Below are positions 9,992-21,798 of a stretch of DNA of 64,000 bases, one piece after another. Below the pieces are notes generated by a model. It did no database searches. It was not told the origin of the DNA and saw nothing but the letters and a program-made list of their open reading frames with translations. The DNA is taken from contig JBANSL010000012.1 in NCBI GenBank assembly GCA_037127255.1, forward strand, positions 37,997,115 to 38,061,114. Reading direction: 5' to 3'. Each line of letters begins with the position of its first letter. Position 1 is the first letter of the stretch. Both the position numbers and the translations under genes were made by a program. This DNA is from Persicaria tinctoria. Taxonomy: Eukaryota; Streptophyta; Magnoliopsida; Caryophyllales; Polygonaceae.

Positions 9992-11471
9992 ATTCCACCT
10001 TGACCATCATAAGAAGAAGTCGGCCTAGCGACTATAAAATCTAGAGCTTGTATCAAGACAATTTATTTTAGGGATTTGGATATTTTTGTTTTGTTTTTTT
10101 TTCTTTTTGTGGTTCTAACACTTGTAGGTGCTTAGACAACACACGACAAAACCAAAGCTCCTGAAGAGTGACTTGATATTGACTCATCCAGTCGATATCG
10201 AGTGAGCATATCGAGTCTATCCACACAACTCCCACTTGATGCCCTTGGATTTGAAGCCACAGTCGATTTCGACTCTTGTTTACTCGACGTCTACTCCTGG
10301 TGGCTACTTACAACACCTATTTTCGAGTTTCTACACTACTATCTAGTAAGTTTCTTCCTTTACCCTTATTTTTATACAGTGAGGACATTGTAATGTTTAA
10401 GTATGGGGTGTGGTACTTTTATATATTTCATGCATATTTCTTCAATTGCTCTATACATGGTACTTTGGATATGATTATCTATATGCTTACATATTTCATT
10501 CAAAGTTTATTTTTATCACCCATATTGAATTTTTTTTTTATTAGTTTCATGAAGGTTTTAATAGAACTCGACGATGCAAAAATGGATTCATTAGAGATAT
10601 AGCATGAAATTGCCTAGTAAAGAGAAGTCACAATGAAGTGCATTATTTTCTTGAAAACCATGAAAAAAGGTAAAATTTGAAGTTTCTTTTGACATATGCA
10701 TGATAAGAGGACAAAGGACTTTATGTTTCATACATTATTACCTTATTCCTAGCCTTACCTACGCTTATATGCACCACAAGCCATATTGAACCTTATTTCA
10801 TATTTGCTCCACATGTTATATAAATTGCCTATTTCTTTACCTTATTTCATATTCGGGGAGTATGTTGAGAAATTGATGTCATATTTTGGAGATTATTATA
10901 TGGTTGTTGTGTTGTTATCATTATATTTGGAGTTTTGCAGGAGAATGATTCATATTATGGAAAATTTTAATGAGATAAAGAAAATCTGATCACTTCAAGA
11001 GATAAAGGTAGATCGACCCTGCTCATTGAGATGTTAGTTCGGCGAGATGGGACACCAAGGTGAGGAGTTCGAAACACTAAGAATCCGGGGTCATTCATGA
11101 CACCCATGTTTGCGACTCACGAGAATGTAGTGCTGAGGTTAGAGAGGTAAAAACATTAATAGTGAAAAAAAGAAAAGAGTGAATTATGAGTGGATGAGGG
11201 ACGTGGAAATATCTTATGAAGGGAGAAAGTGCATCACAAGAAAGCAAAAGTTTGAAGAGTTCTCCCCGGATTTAGCACCACATTGCCCAAATATAGCCCA
11301 CCACTATACCTTTTACCTTTTTCTTCACCACGTGCATAAAAGGTCCTCTTGATTATTAATGTTTTGTTACATATGAAATTATTTTTGCATAACCCTTCTT
11401 TCATGTGCGATGTTGCTTTTTATTCACAAGCATGAATTTGGTGACATTAATACCTTTTCGAAGATGGTAAT
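9992..11471 (+). other. Non-coding 3' internal region of element A
   Basis: No gene seen. It contains TCGA decamers (10160-10290), a first polypurine-like motif at 10396-10412 (gtttaagtatggggtg), the 'gggtcattcatgacaccc' motif (11089) shared with element B, and a stretch from ~11190 matching, reversed, the same part of the minus-strand element at 54760-55185. It continues after the solo LTR, at 13222. Confidence 0.65.
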
Positions 11472-13221
11472 TGTTGTTGCAGGAGGATGGTCAAGTATGA
11501 AATAAATATAAAATATATATTAGACTGACTTCCCTGTCTCAGTAAATAAATACAAGACTTTCTCCCGTGGTAGTAGAAGGTTGTCATGATCGATCCACGA
11601 GGAAGCGTGTCAGCGGATCTCAGGTAGCGAAAAGATCTCAGCGAAATCGACCAGAAGATTCCTCGATATCGAGTAAAGTACTCAAAATCGACTAACTGGT
11701 CGAGTAAAAACAGAAAGCAAAAATGAAGCAGAAAACGAAAACCAACAGAAACAACTCGATTCCGACAAACTTTCCTCGACATCGACAAAATACCTCGATG
11801 TCGACAAAAAATTCCTCGAGATCGACTTGCACAGAAACTTAAAATTGCAACTTTTCGAATTGAAACGAATGTAAACACGAAATTAATTCAATAAACTAAG
11901 GACTTCCAAGATCAGGGTTTCAACACCACAACGATAACCATGCAAAGTAACACATAAAGGCATAAAAGATCATGCTTTTCATCAAATAACTTTCGTTATT
12001 AACAAATAGGAATATAGAGGCTTTCGCATAAACCCTAATTGTTACTAACCCTTTTTCACATAATTAACCCAAGTTGTATTAAGATCGCTTTCGCTTCAAT
12101 AACACCAACAAGGATCACCTTCAACTTTCACAAAAGAATCATGCTCATAGGGATAGAAGACGAATTGCATAAAAAGATCAAACCTTTACCGCATCACCTC
12201 ACATGGCTACCGTCGGGCTCATCCCGACCCTAGAAGTGGGTGGACTACTCGCTCTTCATCATCAAGAAACTCATCAAATAACAAAAGGAATTAACTTGCA
12301 TTAAATAAACTAAATAAAACTTACAACCGATTGAAGCCAAAACGTCCCTCAACACCTTGCTCCTCTCGGCCTCTCTCTCTCCTAACTCGATATCTCTCTC
12401 TATTGGCTTGTAACTTGGATGATTGAATGAATAAAATCCAACCCTATAATGCCTTATTTATAGTATTTATTCCCTAGCTAATCTAGGAAAGATTGATCTA
12501 TCTATATCTAGTTATCTATCTAAATTATTAAGATAAAACATGGAAATATTGGACATAAATCTCTAAATAAAACTAGGACTAATTGTGGATAAATCCTCCA
12601 TGGAGTTGATAGATCTTGATAGGTCTTGATGGAATTTGATAGAATTTGATCTCGAAAATATCTCCATCGGCTTCGGGATAGAAACTTAACAAGAAGTCGG
12701 TTACCCTCGGAATTATCTTCTGGAATCAACTCGATATCGAGTAGGATTGCTCGATATTGACTAGCATTTTCTTCGTCTTCTGCTCAGCAACTCAATATCA
12801 GCCAACAGGATGCTTGTCGACTTAATTTTTCCTCAATATCAAGTAAATTCCTCGACATCGAGTAACGTCTTCCAGCTCCAGCTTTTCTTGTCGACTCCGG
12901 GGTCTTGACTCGATATGGTTGCTCGATATCGACTAATGTGCTGTCGAGTAGATTTCCTTGCTTTCAACTCGATTTGTCTCGGTTCCGCTGCTCCTTGACC
13001 TTGGACTTTTGTAGTTGACTTCGAGCTTTTCTCCCTTTCTCAAAACTGTTGTAAATTGCTTCGATTTCTGCGAAATTAAATAAAAACTGGTGTAGATTCC
13101 ATAATTTGGCAAATAAGCATAAACTACATAGATTCTGTATTATTCTAGCCCAAATGTATGAAATGCATGCAGAAAATGATAAAAATATAACTATAAAACA
13201 TGGCGAATTAGGCTCACATCA
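11472..13221 (-). mobile_element. Solo LTR-A, reverse orientation, TSD GTAAT
   Basis: 1750 bp from TGTTGTTGCAGG to GGCTCACATCA, flanked by GTAAT at 11467-11471 and 13222-13226. Removing it restores 'gatggtaattaattgcaggg', which matches the uninterrupted relative at 54850-54880 (reversed). It carries two clusters of TCGA decamers (11640-11830 and 12725-12960) and CT repeats near 12370. It is the best full-length LTR-A in the window. Confidence 0.92.
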
Positions 13222-13321
13222 GTAATTAATTGCAGGGTTATATAAGAATGAATCTATATGTTGATAGTTTTGTTTCTTCCCCTGTATGACCATTAAAAGT
13301 ATTGGCTGAGGACCAGCAGAC

Positions 13322-13333
13322 TTAAGTATGGGG
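13322..13333 (+). other. Polypurine tract of element A
   Basis: ttaagtatgggg directly before TGTTAATGTGCGC, the start of LTR-A. The reversed counterpart is at 54760-54772. Confidence 0.75.
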
Positions 13334-13583
13334 TGTTAATGTGCGCTTATTTCACCATGTTTTATGCTAACTTTTACTTCAATTTATGTCTATACTTTTT
13401 TACTTTTGGGGTTAGAAAAGTATGAGAATTATGTAGTTTATATTTATTTGCAATATATGGAGGTCTGCACAAGTTTCCGTTTAATTTCGAAGAAATTGAG
13501 ACATTTTCGGAGCAATTCGGAGAAGAAAGAAACAAGCTGGAAAATCACTCGACCTCTCCTGACTGACTCGACGTCAAGTCTCA
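13334..13583 (+). mobile_element. 5' part of element A's 3' LTR-A
   Basis: TGTTAATGTGCGC..ttcaccatgttttat is the LTR-A start (compare the reverse complement of 54700-54759). It runs to about 13583, where gypsy-2 sequence begins. The LTR resumes at ~19936. About 0.9 kb of the LTR middle is missing, so the insertion was accompanied or followed by deletion. Confidence 0.7.
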
Positions 13584-13822
13584 CATGCAACCTGATGCGG
13601 GACCATCTTCTACAGCTCCAGACACACCCATCATTCTTGGAAAAGGACCAATGACTCGAGCTAGAGCTAAGAAGCTTCAGAGAGACTCATTCAACTTTGT
13701 GAGTCATGCTTTGTTCTCGAGCAAGGTTCAACTCCCCGAGCCTACATTGAAGACCTATATGTGCATAGTGATCCAAGAAGAACTCGAGCCACCTTAGTTA
13801 AGAGGCTGTCGAATTAACTAAG
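13584..13822 (+). pseudogene. 3' end of a gypsy pol (GPMTRARAKKLQ tail)
   Basis: The 70-codon frame 13585-13797 contains ILGKGPMTRARAKKLQRDSFNFV. GP(M/I)TR(A/S)RAK is a widespread motif at the C-terminal end of plant gypsy polyproteins, after the integrase. Here it lies upstream of an LTR and PBS instead of downstream of the IN at 19353-19935, so the element is permuted or two tandem copies have been trimmed. Confidence 0.55.
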
Positions 13823-14550
13823 TGTTGGGGCTCCATCTTATTTCCATTTTTAGTAACTTTTATACTTAAGTTATTTTCGGAAACTTTAGAGGTTATTTTA
13901 TTAATTCCTTTAAATCATTGTTTATCTTCTTTTATCTTGTTAGAAGCCTAAATAGGCCCATGAACAGCCCTGCGTGGCCTATTTATTTCGAACCCTTCAA
14001 TGTTTTTCAGTTGGAACCTATTGAATAGAAATCTCTCATCTTTGAGTGTTTTACACGTGAGTGTTGGTGATCTAACTAGAGCAGTGCTCGTTGATCATAT
14101 AATTGATATCGTTTCAGCTTGGTTTGCTTTGTGTTCATCAACTTCGCAAGACTTGGTGATCCTAGTATCCACGAGCCCCCTCCTTGTGCCTCCAAGTTGT
14201 CCGCTTGGTTGTGTAGGGTTGTAGAGGCGGGTTATATAGTCATTGGTATTGGTTCCTACCCTCTTAGGAGGCCTGGGGTCTTTATCTTGTTCTATATAGA
14301 TCGTTTCAGTCCTTATCAGTTCGTGTCTTTATTGTTTTGATCGAGTCTTGCATATTTCTTTATCATGTCTTTTGTACTTGCTGCGTTCTTGTTCTGTTCT
14401 TGGTCGATCTTGTCTTTCTTGGTCGATATCTTGATTGTTCTTGTTTCTTTCTTGTTGCGTCAGTTTGTTTCTTGTTGTTCTTGTTTCCGTTTTCCTTAGT
14501 TTCTTGCTTGTTGTCGAAGATCAGGCCACCTCACGGCTAACCCCATATCA
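13823..14550 (+). mobile_element. LTR of gypsy-2 (iMet-primed)
   Basis: About 730 bp from TGTTGGGGCTCC to CCCATATCA, followed after two bases by a PBS. It includes TATA-like gttatatag (14230) and tctatataga (14292) and a T-rich tail. The left boundary is less certain than the right. No second copy of this LTR is present in the window. Confidence 0.6.
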
Positions 14551-14552
14551 AA

Positions 14553-14565
14553 TTGGCATCAGAGC
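14553..14565 (+). other. Primer-binding site of gypsy-2 (initiator Met tRNA type)
   Basis: ttggcatcagagc is one base from the usual tggtatcagagc and sits just downstream of the LTR end. Confidence 0.7.
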
Positions 14566-15837
14566 TTTGATTTTCGTCATCAAGATTGAGTCTTTTTCTT
14601 TTCCTAAACACAAAAACACAAAAATAGAGTCAGTTCCTTATATTGGTTATTTACTTCTTGCATTCTTTATTGATTCTTGCACTAATCTTGAGTTTGTGAT
14701 TGTTTGTGGTTGCATAGCCTAAACACAAAGCCTAGCCGAGACTGTGGAGTCGACCAAAGGTGCAAACAACCCCTTGTGAACACCTAAAGCAGGCGGCAGA
14801 ATCTGTCCCCATAGTTTGGTTGCTTTGGCCGAATCCACCAAGCCACACAAACCCTAGTTGTTGCTTTGTTCTATCCTTGGAACTTTTATTTTACCTTTTA
14901 TCTATTGCATTTATCTATTGCCTATTTTAAATTCTGATTATTTGGTGGATTTAATTCATTATATCTATCAAATATCTATTAAGGCATAAGATAGGCACAC
15001 TTTCCTATTTTATCAAAAGGGTGTCTGTATATATTTATCTTAGGGCTGAATTTGTTATCTTTTCACCTATTTCCATCAATTTTCGAGTCCTTTTCATTAT
15101 TGCTGAGTCTTTCTTGCATTAGTTATAAAAAAAAAATCAGTTTCGAAAATTAAAAAAAAAAAAAAGATTGAACTTGGACATAGGAGGATAAAATTCACTA
15201 GGGGCAAAAGTAAGTCAAAAAAAAAGAGGAAAGAGTTTGTTTGATCTAGTGCAAGAAAGCTCCAAGGACCACACTTTTTGGTGATTTCTCAGCCCTAGTC
15301 GATACACCCATATCCCCAAACACATACCTCCACAAAATTGAAACCCTACCCTGCAACTACAACATCCTAACTTAAAGGTTTTCAATCAAAAGAGGTAAAT
15401 TTCCATACTTTCCTAGTCTTTCTTTTATTTTTCTTCTATTTTCAGTTTTGTCGAGCACTGATCTTCTTGTTCGAGTGCTGTTGTATGTGGTCGAGTACTC
15501 TTCTCACTTGATCGAGTACCTTATGTGTCTTTTTGCTACTGTCGAGCACTTTTCCTACAACCTTGTGTCGAGTACTTTTCTGCAATTGTTGAGGAGTTCT
15601 TTTGTCCATATCGAGTTGTGTGTTTCTGTCGAGTTCTCTACAACCTTTGTCAAGTACTTGTTGATTGCTGTTTCATTCATCCTCTTGAATTCTATACTTT
15701 GATTGTTAAGTTCTTTGCTTGATTGTTGATTTGCCCAAAGCGGATTGCCCTAGAAAGCGTGACATATCAATCAGAGAGGGAGTGTGAGAGAAAGACAATT
15801 GTGAGTTGTTTATATTTTCTAACTTTTACATAGTTCT
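14566..15837 (+). other. Leader of gypsy-2 with a TCGAG-type motif array
   Basis: No gene. From 15451 to 15690 about eleven copies of (g)tcgag(t/c)act or near variants recur every 19-36 bp (e.g. 15451, 15471, 15492, 15513, 15542, 15568, 15609, 15629). An A-rich stretch lies at 15127-15220. Gag starts at 15838 with a short ATG frame. Confidence 0.6.
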
Positions 15838-16865
15838 TTGTTTCTTTTCTTTGTTGCAATGTCTAATAATCAGGTTAACAATGATGGCAATAACGCCACT
15901 GCCACGAGCACAACAGTGACTCCCGAACAATTTGCCACCTTGATGAACAATGTAAACAACATGATGAACACCTTGGCTGGCATGGCTACCGTCCCTGAAA
16001 CCTTGGCTGCACTACAAGCCAAGATGATGGCTTTGGAGAGTTCTAGACCTAGTTGTTCGAACACCATGGGAGGATAGCAAGATCAAAGACGTGATGAGCC
16101 GCCTCGCAATGAAAGGGAAGTCATTAATCCTAACCCTAATCCTAATCTTAATGTCAATAATCCTATTTTTGAAGAAAACAACTCTCAACGAGGTGGGAGA
16201 AATGAAAGGAATAACGAGTTTCTTCATGTGCAGGGACAAGGACAAGGAAGGGGAAGAGGACGTGGCTACCAAGAGCAATTCTTTTACTCGGAGCAAGATA
16301 ATGACTTCCAAGAAGAGGAGTATTGGGAGCGACGCTTGAGACGGAATCAAAGAGGAAATCAGAACCGACCACCTAGGTACAATGATGACGACGGCATAGG
16401 TAAGGTTAAGGTCAAGATTCCTCCCTTTGATGGTAAGACTGATCCAGATGCTTTTATTGATTGGGAGATTAAAATGGAATAGATCTGGAACTGTCATAAT
16501 TTCTCAGATACTAAGAAAGTATAACTAGCTTCCCTAGAATTTCAAGGTTTTGCATTAATCTGGTGGGATAATCTAGTTAAGGAAAGAAGAAGAAACCTTG
16601 ATCCACCTATTTCTTCTTGGGAACAATTAAAACTATTAATGAGAAATAGATTTGTACCTCAACATTATGATAGAGAGCTTTTGCACAGATTAGAAAATCT
16701 AAAACAAGGTAGCAAAACTATTGAGGAAACATTTAATCTCATGCAAGAAGCCATGGCTCGAGCTAATGTAGTAGAATCTCATGAGAAAACTAATGTTAGA
16801 TAGCTTTAGCTCATGAAATTTATTATTTTCCCTATACTACTCCTACTGATTTATTACATCTAGCT
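15838..16865 (+). pseudogene. gypsy-2 gag (three or more stops)
   Basis: Starts MSNNQVNNDGNNATAT..., has an Asn/Gln/Arg-rich linker (GQGQGRGRGRG), then the gag core KVKIPPFDGKTDPDAFIDWEIKME, NCHNFSDTKKV, WWDNLVKERRRNLDPPISSWEQLK, MRNRFVPQHYDRELLHRLENLKQGSKTIEE. In-frame TAG or TAA codons occur at about 16077, 16482, 16523 and 16801. The motif set is that of chromovirus-like plant gypsy gag (nucleocapsid). The zinc knuckle is on the next open frame. Gag is therefore dead although pol is open. Confidence 0.85.
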
Positions 16866-19352
16866 ATGAAAGTAGAGAAGGGACAACGCTACAAGAGCCA
16901 AGGTAATAGAATGTCGAGTGGCCAGCAGCCCCAATGGCGCCAATCTCGGCCTCAACAGCCCCAAGGGCGCTCGGATGTGGGTTCTAGAGAGCGAGCTCAG
17001 CAGCCCCAATGGAGGAGTAAAGGCCGACAGCCCCAGCAGCCCCTCGACAAGGAAAAACATCCATGGAATGGACGTGAATCGTCTGGAGCATCTACTGGTC
17101 CCAAAGGGAGTAATCCTAACCCTTCTACCCTTCGTTCTAGAGATATTGTATGCTTTAAATGCCAAGGTAGAGGTCATTATATGAAGGATTGCCCCAGTAA
17201 GAAAACTCTCATGGTTAATCACCTAGGGGAATATGAATCTAAAAATTCTTGTGATGAACATGATGAGCATACTAATAATGATAATGATCAGAATCTCAAC
17301 CTTGTATGTTATGATAATGATGATGATGAGGTCGAATATGAACATGGAGAATCTTTGATAGTTAGGAGAGTCTTAAGTGTTGTTCCTGCACCTTGTGATG
17401 ATAATCAAATAGAGAACTTGTTTCATACTCGCTGCATAGTTAAAGGAAAGGTTTTTAATGTGATCATTGATGGAGGTAGTTTTTGTAATTTAGCTAGTCA
17501 AGAAATGGTTGAGAAATTACATCTATCTACTGTCCAACACCCTAGACCTTACAAATTGCATTGGATGAATGATTGTAGAAACTTGAAAGTAAATAGGCAT
17601 GTTAAAGTGCATATTAAACGAGGACATTATGAAGATGATGTTTTATGTGATATTGTGCTCATGCAAGCTTGTCATATTCTATTAGGTCGTCCTTGGCAAT
17701 CTGATCGTAAGGTTATCCATGATGGGTTTACTAATAGATACTCCTTTACTTTTCATGGAAAGAATGTCATTCTCAAGCCCATGACGCCTACACAAGTGGC
17801 TGATGAGATTGAGAAGCGCAAAGTAAGTAAAGGTGAGTTAGATAAGGAGGATCAGACGAGCCAAGTGGGTCCTCAGAATCGGCCTAAGGGTGTGTTTTTG
17901 GCTTCCAAAAGCACATTCATAGACGATTATGCGGATGGAGAAACTATCCTTATGCGTCTTTGTAAGAGCTTGAATATGTTGAGCGAAGAGCTTAAAGCTT
18001 CTCTTCCATCGAACATACTCGCCTTACTTCAGGAGTATAAAGATGTGTTTCCCGATGACATACCAGCAGGTCTACCCCCTATTCGTGGAATTGAGCATAA
18101 AATTGATCTTATTCCGGGGGCTGCATTACCTAATAGACCCGCTTATCGTATGAATCCCACTGAGACCCAAGAGGTCCAAACCCAAGTCCAGGAACTGTTG
18201 GATAAGGGTTATATTCGAGTTAGCTTAAGTCCTAGTGATGTACCTGTGTTATTAGTCCCTAAGAAAGATGGTTCATGGAGAATGTGTGTAGATTGTAGGG
18301 CTATTAACAACATTACTATTAAATATCGTCATCCTATTCCTAGATTAGATGATATGCTAGATGAATTGCATGGAGCTTCTATATTCTCTAAAATAGATCT
18401 TAGGAGTGGCTATCATCAAATTCGAATGAAAGAGGGTGATGAATGGAAAACAGCCTTTAAGACTAAGCTAGGCTTATATGAGTGGTTGGTTATGCCTTTT
18501 GGTTTAACTAATGCTCCTAGTACTTTTATGCGCTTAATGAATCATGTGCTTCCAGATTTCATTGGAAAATTTGTTGTTGTTTACTTTGATGATATTCTGA
18601 TTTATAGCAAGTCTTCTAATGAACATGAATCACATCTTAGAGAAGTACTTAAAACGCTAAGAATTGAACGCTTGTATGCTAATTTAAAGAAATGTGAGCT
18701 ATGTAATGAACAAGTGTCTTTTCTTGGATTTGTAGTGAGCTCAAGCGGATTGCGTGTCGATGAGGCTAAGATCAAGGCGATCCAAGATTTGCCTACACCC
18801 ATGAACATCGACCATGTGCGCAGCTTCCAAGGATTGGCGAGCTTCTATAGGAGGTTCGTTCATGACTTAAGCACTATTTCAGCCCCACTAACCGAGCTTA
18901 CAAAGAAGAGAAGTAAGTTCAAATGGGAAGCAGCTCAGGAGGAGGCGTTCAATATGCTTAAAGACAAGCTCACACACGCCTCATTACTAGCACTACCCGA
19001 CTTCTCTCGACCATTTGAGGTAGAGTGTGATGCTAGCGGACTTGGAATTGGTGGAGTTCTCATGCAGGGAGGTAAGCCTATTGCTTTCTTTTCTGAAAAG
19101 TTGAAAGGTGTTTGTCTTAACTACTCTACCTATGATCAGGAATTATATGCTTTGTTTAGAGTACTTAAGACATGGTCTCACTATCTATGGCCTAGCGAGT
19201 TTATTCTTAGGTCTGATCATGAATCCTTGAAACATTTTAAAACCCAAGATAAACTTGATAGGAGACATGGTAGATGGATGGAGTTCATTGAAATATTTCC
19301 TTATGTGATTAAGTATAAGAAAGGCAAGGACAATGTGGTTGCTGATGCATAA
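16866..19352 (+). CDS. gypsy-2 zinc knuckle, protease, reverse transcriptase and RNase H (open frame)
   Basis: 828 codons uninterrupted. In order: Gln/Pro/Arg-rich repeats (QQPQW, residues 20-60); CCHC zinc knuckle [14 protein letters not shown] (~96); aspartic protease [10 protein letters not shown] (~200); RT with [46 protein letters not shown] and the catalytic YFDDILIYS (~574); RNase [17 protein letters not shown] (~720) and YDQELYAL. It ends ..NVVADA then TAA where relatives read NVVADALSRR, so the stop is a single-codon lesion before the integrase. It would copy element RNA into DNA; catalytic residues visible in RT look intact. The ATG used is internal to the original gag-pol frame. 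Confidence 0.92.
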   Translation: MKVEKGQRYKSQGNRMSSGQQPQWRQSRPQQPQGRSDVGSRERAQQPQWRSKGRQPQQPLDKEKHPWNGRESSGASTGPKGSNPNPSTLRSRDIVCFKCQGRGHYMKDCPSKKTLMVNHLGEYESKNSCDEHDEHTNNDNDQNLNLVCYDNDDDEVEYEHGESLIVRRVLSVVPAPCDDNQIENLFHTRCIVKGKVFNVIIDGGSFCNLASQEMVEKLHLSTVQHPRPYKLHWMNDCRNLKVNRHVKVHIKRGHYEDDVLCDIVLMQACHILLGRPWQSDRKVIHDGFTNRYSFTFHGKNVILKPMTPTQVADEIEKRKVSKGELDKEDQTSQVGPQNRPKGVFLASKSTFIDDYADGETILMRLCKSLNMLSEELKASLPSNILALLQEYKDVFPDDIPAGLPPIRGIEHKIDLIPGAALPNRPAYRMNPTETQEVQTQVQELLDKGYIRVSLSPSDVPVLLVPKKDGSWRMCVDCRAINNITIKYRHPIPRLDDMLDELHGASIFSKIDLRSGYHQIRMKEGDEWKTAFKTKLGLYEWLVMPFGLTNAPSTFMRLMNHVLPDFIGKFVVVYFDDILIYSKSSNEHESHLREVLKTLRIERLYANLKKCELCNEQVSFLGFVVSSSGLRVDEAKIKAIQDLPTPMNIDHVRSFQGLASFYRRFVHDLSTISAPLTELTKKRSKFKWEAAQEEAFNMLKDKLTHASLLALPDFSRPFEVECDASGLGIGGVLMQGGKPIAFFSEKLKGVCLNYSTYDQELYALFRVLKTWSHYLWPSEFILRSDHESLKHFKTQDKLDRRHGRWMEFIEIFPYVIKYKKGKDNVVADA

Positions 19353-19935
19353 TCTAGGAGACATGTTCTAGAGGCTGATTTCGATTCTAATGCTTTAGCT
19401 AAAAGACATGTGCTTTTAACCACTTTGGATTTTAGAGTCTTAGGCTTCGTTTACATCAAGGAATTGTATGAACAAGATGCTGATTTTGGTGATATTTTTC
19501 AAAAATGCTTAGAGAAGGGTCCAAATGACAGCTTTTATATACATGATGGATTCTTATTTCGGAAAGATCAAGTGTGCACTCCTAGATGTTCTCTGCGATT
19601 ATTACTTGTTAGTGAAGCCCATAGTGGTGGATTAATGGGACATTTTGGTAGAGATAAAACATATCAAACATTGAAATTACATTTTTATTGGCCACATATG
19701 CTTAGGGATGTAGAACATTGCCTTAAAAGATGCATAGATTGCATAAAAGCTAAAGCTAAGCTTATGCCCCATGGCCTTTATACACCACTGCCGACCCCCT
19801 CAGCCCCTTGGGAAGATATATCCATGGATTTTATAGTTGGGTTGCCTAGAACTAAAAGGGGAGGGATTCTATATTTGTGGTAGTGGATGGTTTCTCTAAA
19901 ATGGCTCACTTTATTGCATGCCACAAAACTATTTG
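19353..19935 (+). pseudogene. gypsy-2 integrase N-terminal part, truncated
   Basis: Continues the pol frame past the stop: SRRHVLEAD..., then the HHCC zinc domain (EAHSGGLMGHFGRDKTYQ...RDVEHCLKRCIDCIKAK) and the start of the core ([18 protein letters not shown]). A frameshift near 19860 leads to [13 protein letters not shown], then sequence homology stops at ~19935 where LTR-A resumes. The rest of the core, the C-terminus and the 3' LTR are missing, so the element is 3' truncated. Confidence 0.85.
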
Positions 19936-20545
19936 CATGATTCTTATGTGATTTTCATCTTCTATCCCTATTTGCATGATTCTTCTACGAGGGTAGTAGG
20001 TGATCCTTATTTGTAATATTGAAGCAAAAGTGATCTTATTATGAATTTGGATTAGTTATAAAATTGGGATAGTAACACTTAGGGTTTATGCGAGAGTCTC
20101 TATATTCCTAATTGTTAATAACGAAGGTTTTTTTAATGAAAAGCATAAATCTTTTATGAATTTTGCATAATACTTAGTTTAGTTTATTGAAATCAACAAC
20201 AACAATCTGCGTATTTCTATTCATCTATTTCTTTATTCCATCCTTATACTCTTCGGACGCACTTTTCCGACATTAATTTTACGTTTCTGCACGATCTGTT
20301 TTCACTGCATAAGGACTCGACATCAACCCTTTGAGTCAATATCGAGTGAGCTGATCGATATCGAATGCCCTTCCACTCGACTTCGAGAGACTATATAGGC
20401 GAGCGCTGACACGCTTTCTCGTGGATCGATCCTAATTTCCTACCACTACAGCGGGATGATTTCTTGTATTTTATTTGTGTGGACTAGAGATTCAGTTTGA
20501 GATTTATATTTTATATTTATTTCATACTTGATTTCTCTCCTAACA
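19936..20545 (+). mobile_element. 3' part of element A's 3' LTR-A
   Basis: Matches the reverse complement of 11472-12140, including 'agggtttatgcgagagtctctatattcc' (split by a few mismatches) and the block ctaccactacagcggg. It ends CTCCTAACA at 20545, the LTR-A terminus also seen at 5123. TCGA decamers occur at 20315-20385. What follows is not element sequence, so this is the right end of element A. Confidence 0.8.
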
Positions 20546-21388
20546 CTAACTAGCCTCGTCGTACATCATAATAGGGCTAGTGTTTTACTTGTTGCTGCCA
20601 CATTTTTACAATTTTTTTTATGGTAAATGTTTTCTTACTTATGAAAATTTTTCTGCAATGGATTTCATAGACGGTGATCCTACTATATTCTTTAAAGAAA
20701 ATAGAAAGTTGGTTTCCCAAAGCCACCTAAAACAATGAAAATAGCCTTCAAAGCTCAGAACCTTATCTATTTGCACAAGCTAAGCAGATCAGCCTCTTAG
20801 TTTACTGAAGCTCTTTTCAACTATGTTAAGGTTTATCCCAGTTTTACTAGAATAAAATCAATATTTCCCTTTTACTCACTTCTTTCTGTTCAAAAAAAAA
20901 AGTTACTCTCATTGTCCACAACAGGTTGTTCACAATGTAATAGGCGTTGGGACAGAAACTGCAGCTGCTCTGAAGGCACAAGTATATAACTATAAGATGA
21001 AAGTCATATGATGTATTCTTATCCTTTTCAAGAGTGAATGCTCACCATATTTCTTATAGTATTTGGAGGGTTGTTTACTTGGGTCTGTTTGAAATGGAGG
21101 ATATCCGTCGATGACAATGATACAAATTACAAGCCATGTTCTTATTTCCATATCGACTGCATGAGACAAGATGACCTAGAACTCTAGAAGAACTATCATA
21201 GTTGAATGAAATGATTCATGTTGTCCTTTAATATTGGATTAAACAAATCGTTCAATGTATTCAGATTTTTGTTTTGATTTACAAATTTGATGTACTTGAG
21301 AAATGAGATTTACCCAGATGTGCCTTTTTCGGTTTAGCCAACACATCCTGAGTCATGGGCACGTTGCTGTTTATTGAACATATGCAGG
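20546..21388. other. Unique-looking sequence with one orphan exon
   Basis: AT-rich DNA with no complete gene. The only recognisable item is the SNARE-like exon at 20925-20981. It is bounded by the end of LTR-A and the start of the CACTA element. Confidence 0.6.
20925..20981 (+). pseudogene. Orphan exon of a plant NPSN-type SNARE
   Basis: 57 bp translate without a stop to VVHNVIGVGTETAAALKAQ, preceded by an acceptor (cacaacag) and followed by a donor (gtatat). Novel plant SNAREs (NPSN11/12/13, Qb-SNAREs of the secretory pathway and cell plate) carry VVHETxNVGTETAAALKAQ at this place. I see no neighbouring exons, so this is a relic or a transposon-carried piece, not a working gene. Identification rests on one short exon. 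Confidence 0.6.
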
Positions 21389-21798
21389 CACTACGGGGAA
21401 AACGTGAATTACTGACGTTATTGCCTCGACGATTTTAATCTCTGTCGAAAATTTTCGACATTGTACAACGTCAGAAATTTTTGACATCTTTGGGCGTCGA
21501 AATTGGCACCCTTTCTGACGTTTGAATGCATCGATTTCTTCAAATAAAAAAACATAAATTAAAACCATGCATAATTTACCCTTTTTCCACATCTCTCTCT
21601 ATCTTTGATTCTCTAAATAGCCATCCGAAATCTCGACATCTACCGATCTAGATGTCGCTAGGGCCTCTCCTTCCACCTAGAAAATCTAAGATCTAAGATT
21701 TGCTTTGAAATCTTTGGATTGTGGTTTCTGGATTTCCCCTTTGTCTTTAAAATCTTTTCATTTCCTCTCTTTGATTCTCTCTCTTCATTTCCTCTCAA

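Noticed and set aside
16012..16497. 161-codon minus-strand frame opposite gypsy-2 gag
   Set aside because: Antisense shadow; the plus strand carries clear gag motifs.
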